From Chitinophaga japonensis (GTDB lineage: Bacteria > Bacteroidota > Bacteroidia > Chitinophagales > Chitinophagaceae), in contig NZ_VLLG01000005.1 in assembly GCF_007830125.1 (NCBI RefSeq), positions 248,001 through 312,000 of the forward strand: a stretch of 64,000 nucleotides of DNA. The letters run 5' to 3'. The translations under genes and the position numbers were made by a program. How positions within the stretch are numbered: the first letter of the stretch is position 1; every line of letters begins with the position of its first letter. Below, piece by piece: positions 44,078-52,124 of the stretch. The notes under the pieces were generated by a model. It searched no databases. It worked only from the letters and a program-made list of their open reading frames with translations, and was not told the origin of the DNA.

Positions 44078-44269
44078 ATGAAAGAAAATCAAGTAAATCA
44101 GCTCAGGCTGAGCCTCGACGACCTTAAAATTGACAGCTTCGTGACCAGCATTGACAGTGAAATGAATATGCGCCTGGCAGGTGGTCTGGCCGGACTGAGC
44201 CACGAAACGCATACCGTTCCTTCTACAGATGACGAAGGTCACCTGTGCACGACTGTTATCTGCGACTAA
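44078..44269 (+). CDS. lanA: class I lanthipeptide precursor, pinensin-like leader
   Basis: 63 residues. The leader contains LRLSLDDLKIDSFVTSID, close in pattern to the pinensin-family leader of Bacteroidota (LxLxxLKVxSFVTSL, from memory), and ends RLAGG (34-36), a double-Gly site for a C39 peptidase. The 27-residue core holds seven Ser/Thr (41, 44, 46, 49, 50, 58, 59) and two Cys (57, 62), the substrates for dehydration and thioether rings. It is followed by a hairpin terminator and faces the lanC-lanB-lanT operon. The 79-bp gap upstream has TTTG at 44001 and may hold its own promoter. Confidence 0.88.
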   Translation: MKENQVNQLRLSLDDLKIDSFVTSIDSEMNMRLAGGLAGLSHETHTVPSTDDEGHLCTTVICD

Positions 44270-44297
44270 GCACAGACAGATTTTTAGTGCAACAATA

Positions 44298-44324
44298 TGT
44301 GCCACACCGCTGAGGTGTGGCACA
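44298..44324. terminator. bidirectional terminator between lanA and lanC
   Basis: Perfect 11-bp stem TGTGCCACACC / GGTGTGGCACA with a 5-base loop, followed by TTTATTATT on the plus strand and AATATTGTTG on the minus strand. It separates two convergent units of the same biosynthetic system. Confidence 0.85.
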
Positions 44325-44328
44325 TTTA

Positions 44329-46206
44329 TTATTCGCCTTTAATAAAACATTGTTGCAGCAGCATCCTTGTTTGTGCTATAATAGCTTCCTGTACCTGTAT
44401 ACGCTCCTCCTCTCCCGCTTGCGCAAAATGCGCATATAATGTTTCATCCATTACTGTTTGTAGCTTTTTGCCAGTCGCCAGCGTGCTGAACAAAGTGGCC
44501 GTGAGCCGGCCGGCCGGGAAAGCGGAAATACCGGCTTCGTGGCTGTACAACAGGTAATAATAACTGCTGCTGTCCGGCGCACGGCACAGCCGTGCGTTAT
44601 GCACCGGGATGAAAACGGTTTGCAGAAAATCCGTTGCCGGCAGTTGCAGCAGTTGTTGTGCGGATGCATGCAGGAGTTCCCGCCGCTTTTCATAGCACAG
44701 CCATCCTTTATGCTGCACCCACATTTCCGTAAAGGATTGCTCAAACAGAAAGCAGTCCTGTGCAATGATGCGCTGCTCCGGCGGCAGCGCCGCTATTGCC
44801 TGCGGCAGTTGTGCGGTTAATGCGTGTATATCGGCGGCTGCGCATAGGGCGGCAATATCTGCCCCATGCTGCTGTAAATGCAGGAAAGTGTTTTTGTAGT
44901 AACGGGCAAACAGTTGCCGCTTTACCTCGCCCGGGGCATACAGGGGAGCTGTATGGAACCGGCTGTCAGCACAGATAAGGGGATGCGTAACCACGTCTGC
45001 CCGGCAAGGCATTAATGCGCCCAGCAGCATATAGCCTACCCCTGCCATGCCGGAAAACAGACCGGGGTCTGCATTGTTGCCGGGGATATATTCGTTATAG
45101 ACGCCATGCTGCCGGTAGTAACGCACGGCTGCCAGCGCAAGCTGCTGTGCGGCCATACGAAGCGCCGGCTGCTGCAATACGGCGGCTGCCTGTTGCAGAA
45201 AGGCAGCCACGCCGCCGTAGCCGCTGCACAGGGTAAAATCGCCGCGTTTCAACTCCCGCGCATCCCGCAGGCAGCGTTGCACGGCTGTCTGCGCCTGCTG
45301 CAAGTACGCATCTTGTTGCGTTACCTGCCAGGCGTACAATCTTGCCAGGCCGATGCCTGCCGCGCCATGCGCCCAACTGTTCACATCGCTGGCGTATTTC
45401 CTGAAATCGGATACCTGCCATTCCATTATATCCGATTCATACAGGCGGGTACTGGTAAGGCGCAGGTCCAGCCAGTTAGCGGTTGCCGGGTCGTAATACT
45501 GCATTTCATACCGGAGCGCTTCTTCAGCCAGGTAGCGCAGCCCTTCGTCCCTGAAGTACTGCGCTGTTTGCAGCAGTGCATAGGCAATGCCCGATGCGCC
45601 GTGAGAGAACCCGGCCAGGCAGTCGTAGGATTTTTTGATGTGGCCCCACCGCAGGCCCTGGGGAGCAATGCGGGCATGTTGTATCATCTTATCTATCAGC
45701 TTCCGTATCAGCTCCGGCAACCGCTCATTTTTCGTATGTGCATGCAGGTAAGTAAGTATCCATATATTGCCGGCATGACCGCTGAGAAGATCGTCCTGCG
45801 TTACATGCTCCAGTATGCCCTGCTCAAAATACGGCAGCAGGTCCAACGCCCTTCCCATATAGGCGGCATTTCCGGTGGCTTCATACATTTTTACGCAGAG
45901 GTATAGCAACCCTGTAGCGCCGGTATACAGGATAAAATATGCCGGCTGAACAATGGAGGGATGCTGCAGCAAAGCAACTGTGGCCGCTTCGCAGACCTGC
46001 AGGTATTGCGGCTCGCGATAGTGCTCATACAACCGCAGGTAGAACAGGATGATGCCCGCACTACCGTTAAAAAGGGTTGTGCTGTCGGTTTGTCCTTCCA
46101 GATTGGCATGAATGGCGGCCGGCTGTATATGGGGTAAAAGCATATCCGCTATGCGGAGCAATTCCGTTTCTACCTCCTGCTGCTGTTCATGCGTCCATGC
46201 CTGCAT
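44329..46206 (-). CDS. lanC: LanC-like cyclase with degenerate zinc site and C-terminal extension
   Basis: 625 residues from the ATG at 46206, which overlaps the upstream gene by 20 bp; an upstream extension inside that gene is rejected. Residues 1-395 form the LanC alpha/alpha barrel with GFSHGASG (199-206), SWAHGAAGIGLARL (277-290), LCSGYGG (326-332) and FSGMAGVGYML. Nisin cyclase binds zinc with two Cys and one His in WC(Y/H)G and LCHG; here the first Cys is Ala279 and the His is Ser328, so only Cys327 remains. Residues about 400-625 are an extra domain I do not recognise. Expected role is thioether ring closure in the core peptide; activity without the usual zinc ligands is in question. 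Confidence 0.85.
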   Translation of the reverse strand: MQAWTHEQQQEVETELLRIADMLLPHIQPAAIHANLEGQTDSTTLFNGSAGIILFYLRLYEHYREPQYLQVCEAATVALLQHPSIVQPAYFILYTGATGLLYLCVKMYEATGNAAYMGRALDLLPYFEQGILEHVTQDDLLSGHAGNIWILTYLHAHTKNERLPELIRKLIDKMIQHARIAPQGLRWGHIKKSYDCLAGFSHGASGIAYALLQTAQYFRDEGLRYLAEEALRYEMQYYDPATANWLDLRLTSTRLYESDIMEWQVSDFRKYASDVNSWAHGAAGIGLARLYAWQVTQQDAYLQQAQTAVQRCLRDARELKRGDFTLCSGYGGVAAFLQQAAAVLQQPALRMAAQQLALAAVRYYRQHGVYNEYIPGNNADPGLFSGMAGVGYMLLGALMPCRADVVTHPLICADSRFHTAPLYAPGEVKRQLFARYYKNTFLHLQQHGADIAALCAAADIHALTAQLPQAIAALPPEQRIIAQDCFLFEQSFTEMWVQHKGWLCYEKRRELLHASAQQLLQLPATDFLQTVFIPVHNARLCRAPDSSSYYYLLYSHEAGISAFPAGRLTATLFSTLATGKKLQTVMDETLYAHFAQAGEEERIQVQEAIIAQTRMLLQQCFIKGE

Positions 46207-47074
46207 AAATATGCTCCATACATTTAAGGGTGAAGAACATAATATAGGCCTCGTCCAGGTTGGATATGCCCAACCGGTTATGCCCCATATGCATAAAGCT
46301 GCCAATAATGGGGCGAAGCTCCGATGCCGTAAAGCCCAGCGCCCGGTACTGGCAGAAGATCTCCCGGTTGTGTGCAATGAAAGTTTGCAGGTGCGGCTCC
46401 GCATTGTCCTGCTCCATTTCCCGCCACAACTGAAAGGTGGCAGCCGTCAACGCAGGCGCATAGACCGCAAATCGGTCGTGCAGCATCTGCATGTAATGTT
46501 GTTCCTTCGCCTGCGCATCCTTTGTATGGCCATACAGGCGGGGCAGCCATCCCTGTATGAAATGGCGGCAAATATCCAGCGCGCTTGCTTCCTCTTCCCG
46601 CAACGCATACAGCAGGGCCATATTGAGGCGGATAGCATGCAGCAACGCAACGGAGTTATCCCAGTCCGGCGTGTCATGTATGTGCTGTAATACATAACGG
46701 GATGAGGCTATAAACTGCTGCTCCGCCCAGCCTATGCTTTGCGCATTGCCGTAGCGCTCCGTTTCCGGCTGGTAAGGAATGTACTGTAATGTATCATTAG
46801 GCAGCAGGGGCCTGCTCCTATACTGCGTATCATCCCTTTGCGAAGGATGCTGCGCAAAAAAGCTGCGGGCAGCGGCTTCCTGCAATGCCTTTACGGTTTG
46901 CACCGCTGCTGCTTTTACGTGTATACGCAGGCGTATGTGCGGTCCGCCATCCCAATAGCGGATAAAAAAGGCGTTCAGGCCGGAGCTCTGCAACAGCGGC
47001 GTTACCAGTTGGTTCAGCAGCACGTGCGGATGGCCTGCATAGAACAGGTGAGCGGATAACCAAACATTTTCCAT
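46187..47074 (-). CDS. lanB: LanB elimination subunit (SpaB_C/thiopeptide-type domain protein)
   Basis: 295 residues matching the C-terminal elimination domain of LanB enzymes as a separate protein. The start WLSAHLFYAGHPHVLLNQLVTPLL and the FFIRYWDGGPHIRLRI motif with its catalytic Arg/His are the family hallmarks; SQRDDTQYRSRPLLPNDTLQYIPYQPETERYG is also typical. It removes glutamate from glutamylated Ser/Thr to give dehydroamino acids. It lies 4 bp after the glutamylation subunit and overlaps the cyclase gene. Confidence 0.88.
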   Translation of the reverse strand: MENVWLSAHLFYAGHPHVLLNQLVTPLLQSSGLNAFFIRYWDGGPHIRLRIHVKAAAVQTVKALQEAAARSFFAQHPSQRDDTQYRSRPLLPNDTLQYIPYQPETERYGNAQSIGWAEQQFIASSRYVLQHIHDTPDWDNSVALLHAIRLNMALLYALREEEASALDICRHFIQGWLPRLYGHTKDAQAKEQHYMQMLHDRFAVYAPALTAATFQLWREMEQDNAEPHLQTFIAHNREIFCQYRALGFTASELRPIIGSFMHMGHNRLGISNLDEAYIMFFTLKCMEHIYAGMDA

Positions 47075-47078
47075 ATTG

Positions 47079-49742
47079 TCAGCATTTATACCAGTGCAAC
47101 ATATACTCCGTTACAGTGCTTGCAGGGCCATGCTGCTGTAAATGAGCGGCATGCGGCAGCATTTCTTCCAGGTAACAGTACGCTCCTGCCCTGCCCAGCA
47201 ATTTTTTTAACAGGATAACCAGCAGCGGCTGGGTAAAACAGATGTACTGTGGTTTGTAATCATCGCGTTGCAGCCTGCTTTGCGCGCCGGGCTGTGCCTT
47301 GATATAAGGCGATTTCAGGAAAAGGAACACGTGCTCCGGCAACCCGTGCCGCTCCCTCCAGCCTTGCAGGCGCAGGAAATACGCGGCATCTGTTTCTCCT
47401 TGCTGCTGCTCCGGTACAGCAGCGGTTTTTACAAGCCAGCCCTTTCTCCTGATCACTACCTGCTTCTCGAAAACGATGCGCGGCTTTAGCTGCACATCGT
47501 CCTGCGGGGTAAAGGCGGCAGCGTGCTGAAGATCCACCGCCGCTATCAGCCTGCGCAGCGGCAGGCGCGGCTCCGGGTTAAAATGGGCCAGCAACCGGTA
47601 AAAGTGGGAACGGCTATAGAACGATTCCAGGCAAAGGTCGTAGGCAAATATTTCCTTGCGCTCGCCTGCATGGTACAGTGAAAGCAGGTCCGTATCGCTG
47701 TTATACTGCACAGTCACATCCCGGAGGGATACCTGCCGGTTAACCGGGTAGTTATTATTGCCGCCCGGCATGCATATTTCATAAGGCAGCAAAGGCGGGT
47801 GTATGTTGGCGTTAAAGGTAGAGCCGTCGTTCAGTTCCATCATCATGCAGTCAGGTTGCAGGGAGGTGTTCCATTCCAGGAAAGCATCCGCTACGGCAGG
47901 ATCAAACAGGTGGAGAAAACGCCCGGCCACTTTTCCCATACCTGGCAACAGGGCGTTGACAACGCCATGCAGCACGGGCTCGCCGTTTTGTGGCTCATTG
48001 TAAAACTGTACGAACAGCCCACGGGCAATCCCCCTGGCAGCGCTCGCGGCAGCCTGCGCGCTGATGTCTATCAGCGAAGGGTGCAGCTTAAGCTGCATGG
48101 TATCCGGTATGGGCATAGGTTCCAGTAAAGGGTTGCCCTTTCCCTGCTGCGCTGCCGCCTGTTTCTTTTCATGCAGGTAATAAGCATGATAAAAAGCGGT
48201 GACGGGCATGGTATGCGCAGCGTCAAAATGCTGCAGGAAAAAATGGCGCATGCGCTGCCGCTCCTCCTGCAGGGTATCCATTGGTTCCAGCAGCGTACAC
48301 AGCTTGTCTGCCTTTTGCAGAAAGAGCTGCACGGCTGCCGCAGGTAGTTTACCGCTTTCCTGCGTACAGGCGTCTTCATAAAAAATATCCTGGGACATAA
48401 AATAGCGGGGCGCAAAGCGATCCACTTCGAATGCGGATGTGGATGATGCTGCACCGGCAGCGGCTGTTACGGTAGCAGTATCCGGCGTTGCCGTTATTAC
48501 GGGCAGCCCTGCCTCCTCCTGCAGGGCGCACAGCATCTTATTCAGCGTTGCTGCAGTTTCATCCAGCAAGCGGCGGCGCTGCATCACGTCTGCGCCCGCA
48601 TAAATACCTTTCCACTCCGCCAGCAGCTCCAGCAGCCGGTGCAGGGCCGCTGCCGCAGGATATTGACGGATATGCGGCATCAGGAAACGGGCCAGCGCCG
48701 CATCCCAGCCCGGATCTACGCCGGAGCAGCCAATGCCCGGCTCCAGGAAGCCGCTGGCCGATAGCTTTTGCAGAAACGCCTTGATGCTTTCCCGGTCCGT
48801 ATCAGGTATGTGCTGCGCCAGTATATCCGTCAGCGCTCCACTGGCCAGCGTGCCGTGTTCCTGCAGAAAGCCAAACAGCCACAGGGGCAGATTACGGGCT
48901 GGCATGCGCTGAAAGGCCTCCACATTAAAATAATTGACCAGGAAGCACAGTTGTTCCTCTTCTTTGACGGCTGTTACATTCAGCTTTACCTCCAGTATCT
49001 CGTTCAGCACCGGGTGGTGAATCATCAATGAGCGGATGTAGGCAAACAACCCGTTATTCAGCCGTATGTGGCTGTCAATGCCCGCATGAACAGCGGGTTG
49101 CTGAAAGCCGGTCAGCTCCGGTCGCAGGGTGGCCGTACCGGTATAGGTGAACGTGCTGAAAGGCGATGTTTTACCCGCCATACGCGTAATATAACGGAGC
49201 AGGCTATACTCGTTTTTCAGCTCCCGGTTCCTGAATGCAGCGGGGTCTGCAGCAGCAAAACCGTCCAACTGACCGTACAGCACGGGGCTGGACAACAGTA
49301 TGCCGCTGCGCAACAACTCCTGCTGCGCCCAGGCCTGCAACTGCCGCCGGCTACGGATAATATGCTGCTTAAAGGATTTCTCCCAGGCCCGCAAAAGGGA
49401 CTGCTGCTCCTCATGCAACTGTAAGTACGCCTGCAGGGCGGCATGCAAAGCAGGATCTTTATCCTGGGCTATCCACATGGCGGTAGCGCCGGCGGGTATT
49501 TTACCGTTATAGATATTCCGTTTAAGCTGCAGCAGGCGCTGCCTTTCCTTGTGATCTTCCGCTGCCTGCACGGTGGTAAACAACTGATCGCACAGCGCAT
49601 CCCGTTGTTGCTGTAATTGAGCGTTCAGTTGGGACGTTGCCGTTATATGAGTTGATATACCGGGCATGTGCAGGGTATCCAACTCTCTGAAGGGCATGGA
49701 AGCGTAGCGTACCAGTGCGTATGGAAATATTTGCAACGTCAT
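47079..49742 (-). CDS. lanB: lantibiotic dehydratase, glutamylation subunit (LanB N-terminal domain)
   Basis: 887 residues, the full Lant_dehydr_N domain without the elimination part. It starts YALVRYASMPFRELDTL as in LanB proteins. KTSPFSTFTYTG (near 195) is the family motif KxSPF(S)xF, and PRYFMSQDIFYED and NNYPVNRQVSLRDVTV occur further on. It transfers glutamate from Glu-tRNA to Ser/Thr of the precursor. Together with the 46187 product it forms a two-piece LanB, as in thiopeptide clusters and, as I recall, in the pinensin cluster. It follows lanT by 44 bp. Confidence 0.9.
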   Translation of the reverse strand: MTLQIFPYALVRYASMPFRELDTLHMPGISTHITATSQLNAQLQQQRDALCDQLFTTVQAAEDHKERQRLLQLKRNIYNGKIPAGATAMWIAQDKDPALHAALQAYLQLHEEQQSLLRAWEKSFKQHIIRSRRQLQAWAQQELLRSGILLSSPVLYGQLDGFAAADPAAFRNRELKNEYSLLRYITRMAGKTSPFSTFTYTGTATLRPELTGFQQPAVHAGIDSHIRLNNGLFAYIRSLMIHHPVLNEILEVKLNVTAVKEEEQLCFLVNYFNVEAFQRMPARNLPLWLFGFLQEHGTLASGALTDILAQHIPDTDRESIKAFLQKLSASGFLEPGIGCSGVDPGWDAALARFLMPHIRQYPAAAALHRLLELLAEWKGIYAGADVMQRRRLLDETAATLNKMLCALQEEAGLPVITATPDTATVTAAAGAASSTSAFEVDRFAPRYFMSQDIFYEDACTQESGKLPAAAVQLFLQKADKLCTLLEPMDTLQEERQRMRHFFLQHFDAAHTMPVTAFYHAYYLHEKKQAAAQQGKGNPLLEPMPIPDTMQLKLHPSLIDISAQAAASAARGIARGLFVQFYNEPQNGEPVLHGVVNALLPGMGKVAGRFLHLFDPAVADAFLEWNTSLQPDCMMMELNDGSTFNANIHPPLLPYEICMPGGNNNYPVNRQVSLRDVTVQYNSDTDLLSLYHAGERKEIFAYDLCLESFYSRSHFYRLLAHFNPEPRLPLRRLIAAVDLQHAAAFTPQDDVQLKPRIVFEKQVVIRRKGWLVKTAAVPEQQQGETDAAYFLRLQGWRERHGLPEHVFLFLKSPYIKAQPGAQSRLQRDDYKPQYICFTQPLLVILLKKLLGRAGAYCYLEEMLPHAAHLQQHGPASTVTEYMLHWYKC

Positions 49743-49786
49743 AGGGTAGTATTTAAGAATGAATAGTGAAAGGTGAATTCACTTTT

Positions 49787-51997
49787 TTATTTTCCCAGCT
49801 CCAACTGGTTCCTGACCAGGTGATAGTATGCGCCGCCGCTGGCTGCGAGCGCATCGTGCGTACCGGATTCCACGATGGCGCCCCTGTCCACGACCAGTAT
49901 CTGGTCCGCATGCCGTACGGTGCTAAGGCGGTGCGCTACCACCACCACCGTCTTACCCTTAAAAAACTCCTGCAGGTGGTAAATGATGGCGCGCTCATTA
50001 TGCGCATCCAGGGAATTGGTGGCTTCATCCAGCAGCACGAGGGAAGGGTTGCGGTAAATGAGCCGGGCTATCAGCAGGCGCTGTGTCTGTCCTTCGCTGA
50101 GGCCGTAGCCGTCTTTGCCCACATAGGTCTCGTAGCCAAAAGGCATGGCGCTGAAAAAATCATGGATGCAGGCCATTTTACAGGCTTCCTGCAGGCGTAC
50201 GTGATCCTTTTCTGCAGCGCCGGCAAAGATGTTATTGGCAATCGTGTCGCGGAACACATGGCCGTCCTGCATTACTGCGCCGCAATGGCGCCGCCAGGCT
50301 TTGGCCGGTAGTTCCTGCAGGGGCCTGTCCCCTACCCATATATCGCCCTGCGCGGGCTGGTAAAATTTCAGCAGCAGCTTCAGCAGCGTGGTCTTGCCGC
50401 TCCCGCTCAGGCCTACAATGGCGGTAACCTTGCCCGCGGGTATGGTGAAGTGGATGTTATTCAGCACCAGCGGGGAATGCCGGTGGCCGTAGCGGAAGGA
50501 CACGCCGGAAAGGCGTATATCCTTTCCTGTTACCATCTCCGCCGGCAGCTCCGTTTCCGGGCCCGGGTCCTCATCCGGCTCGCCGTGCACTTCCCACATG
50601 CGGCGCATGCTGAAGCGGGTGTTCTGCACGGCGCGTATAAAATCCGTGAGCTGCGTTACCGGCGCATTCAGTTGTCCGCAGATGTAGGTAATGGCTAGCA
50701 TAGCGCCCAGGGTGAGCTGCCCGTTCACCACCAGTATGGCGGACAGGCAGGTGACCACTACGTTCCGGGTCTCGGTGATGAACAGGGCGGTGCCCTGGAT
50801 GAACTGGTCCAGCCGCAGGCTTTCGAGCTTCACGGCAAAGGAGCGTTCCTGCAGGGCCTCCCATTGCGCGCTTTTGGCAGCTTCACTGCCGGTGAGCTTT
50901 ATTTCCTGTATGGCGGAAAATATTTCCAGCAGCGTATTCTGGTTGGCCGCCAGCACCTGGAAACGCTTCTGGTCCAGGCGGCTGCGCTTTTCCCGGAAAG
51001 CGCCCACCCACAATATGCCCGCAACTGCGCCGGCGGCAAACAGCAGGAACACCTGCCAGTTGTAGTACAGCAGCATGCTCCCCAGCACCAGCAGGGTAAT
51101 GACGGACAGCACGAAGGTGACAAAAGAGGAGGTCAGGAAATCCTCCACCCGTTGGTTGTCCGTTACCCGCTGCATGTTATCCCCGGCCTGCCGGTTCTCG
51201 AAAAAAGGGAACGGCAGCCGCATCAGCTTCTGCAGGAAATCCTTCAGCATCACGATGCTTATGCGCGCGCCCAGTTTCAGCAGCAGCCTGGCACGGATAA
51301 AGTCCATCACCATGCGGCCCAGGAACAGCATCAGTTGTCCCAGGCAGATCAGCAGCAACAGGGACACCTGTTGCTGTTTAATGCCCTTGTCCACGATGGC
51401 CTGCGTGAGCAAAGGCGTGAGCAGCGAAAAAAGACTGGCCAGCAGCAGCGAGGCCATGACCGGCAGCAGGCTTTTGCGGTGCGCCTTCAGGTAAGGCAGC
51501 AATGCCCGCAGGGAGGGCGGCTGCACCGGTATTCTTTCCGCTGCATAAAAAGCATGTGTAGGCTCCAGGAATAAGGCCCGGCCATAGCCGGATGCCTCCT
51601 CCACCTGCCAGGCAGCCATGAAATCCGGTATGGAGTAGCGGCTGCGCCTGCCCAGCGCCGGGTCGGCTATATGCACTTCCTTTTCCGTGATATGGTAGAG
51701 CACCACGAAATGCTGCTTGTCCCAATGCAGGATGCAGGGCAGCGGCGCTTTTTTGGCCAGCACTTCATAGGGCAGTTCTGCCGACAGGGTCTTGAACCCC
51801 AACTGTTCCGCCGCGGCCATCATGTCTGCAAAGGTGACGCCCTGCCGGGATATCCTGCAGGCATTCCGCAGGTATTGCAACGGGTAGGCGCGCCCGTGAT
51901 ACGCGGCGATCATCTGCAGGCAGGTGGGCCCGCAGTCCATGGCGTCGGATTGCCGGTAAAACGGAAAGGGTTTTCGATGGGGTAGTTTTTGAAACAT
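49787..51997 (-). CDS. lanT: C39 peptidase-containing ABC exporter (LanT type)
   Basis: 736 residues in three parts. The C39 peptidase domain (1-130) has catalytic Cys22 in QSDAMDCG, His96 in HFVVLY and Asp112 in IADPA. A transmembrane exporter domain spans about 165-440. The ATPase has Walker A GLSGSGKTT, signature GLSEGQTQRLLIARL, Walker B LVLLDEATN and H-loop VAHRLST. It would cut the precursor after Gly36 and export the modified core across the inner membrane. First gene of the minus-strand biosynthetic operon; promoter region overlaps an AT-rich inverted-repeat element. Confidence 0.92.
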   Translation of the reverse strand: MFQKLPHRKPFPFYRQSDAMDCGPTCLQMIAAYHGRAYPLQYLRNACRISRQGVTFADMMAAAEQLGFKTLSAELPYEVLAKKAPLPCILHWDKQHFVVLYHITEKEVHIADPALGRRSRYSIPDFMAAWQVEEASGYGRALFLEPTHAFYAAERIPVQPPSLRALLPYLKAHRKSLLPVMASLLLASLFSLLTPLLTQAIVDKGIKQQQVSLLLLICLGQLMLFLGRMVMDFIRARLLLKLGARISIVMLKDFLQKLMRLPFPFFENRQAGDNMQRVTDNQRVEDFLTSSFVTFVLSVITLLVLGSMLLYYNWQVFLLFAAGAVAGILWVGAFREKRSRLDQKRFQVLAANQNTLLEIFSAIQEIKLTGSEAAKSAQWEALQERSFAVKLESLRLDQFIQGTALFITETRNVVVTCLSAILVVNGQLTLGAMLAITYICGQLNAPVTQLTDFIRAVQNTRFSMRRMWEVHGEPDEDPGPETELPAEMVTGKDIRLSGVSFRYGHRHSPLVLNNIHFTIPAGKVTAIVGLSGSGKTTLLKLLLKFYQPAQGDIWVGDRPLQELPAKAWRRHCGAVMQDGHVFRDTIANNIFAGAAEKDHVRLQEACKMACIHDFFSAMPFGYETYVGKDGYGLSEGQTQRLLIARLIYRNPSLVLLDEATNSLDAHNERAIIYHLQEFFKGKTVVVVAHRLSTVRHADQILVVDRGAIVESGTHDALAASGGAYYHLVRNQLELGK

Positions 51998-52124
51998 TGT
52001 TGCAAAAATAAATTAATAATGAATAATGAACAATTAATAATTGCCATAAGTGATGTTACACTTACATTTAGGCTTCACATCGCTGTGATTATTATTAATT
52101 CTTCATTGTTAATTATTAATTACT
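51998..52124. repeat. AT-rich inverted-repeat element, copy 2
   Basis: Left arm TTAATAATGAATAATGAACAATTAATAATT (in two parts) and right arm of its complement enclose a 46-bp core (about 52044-52089) that is weakly similar to that of copies 1 and 3 (ATGTT, ACA, GTGA-TT positions). It occupies the entire space between the divergent lanT and treA genes, so both promoters lie in or at its edges. Confidence 0.65.

Noticed and set aside
46207-46404. N-terminal extension of the LanC-like protein to 691 residues
   Set aside because: The extra 66 codons lie inside the lanB elimination-subunit gene and encode Arg/Trp-rich sequence; LanC similarity begins at the ATG at 46206.
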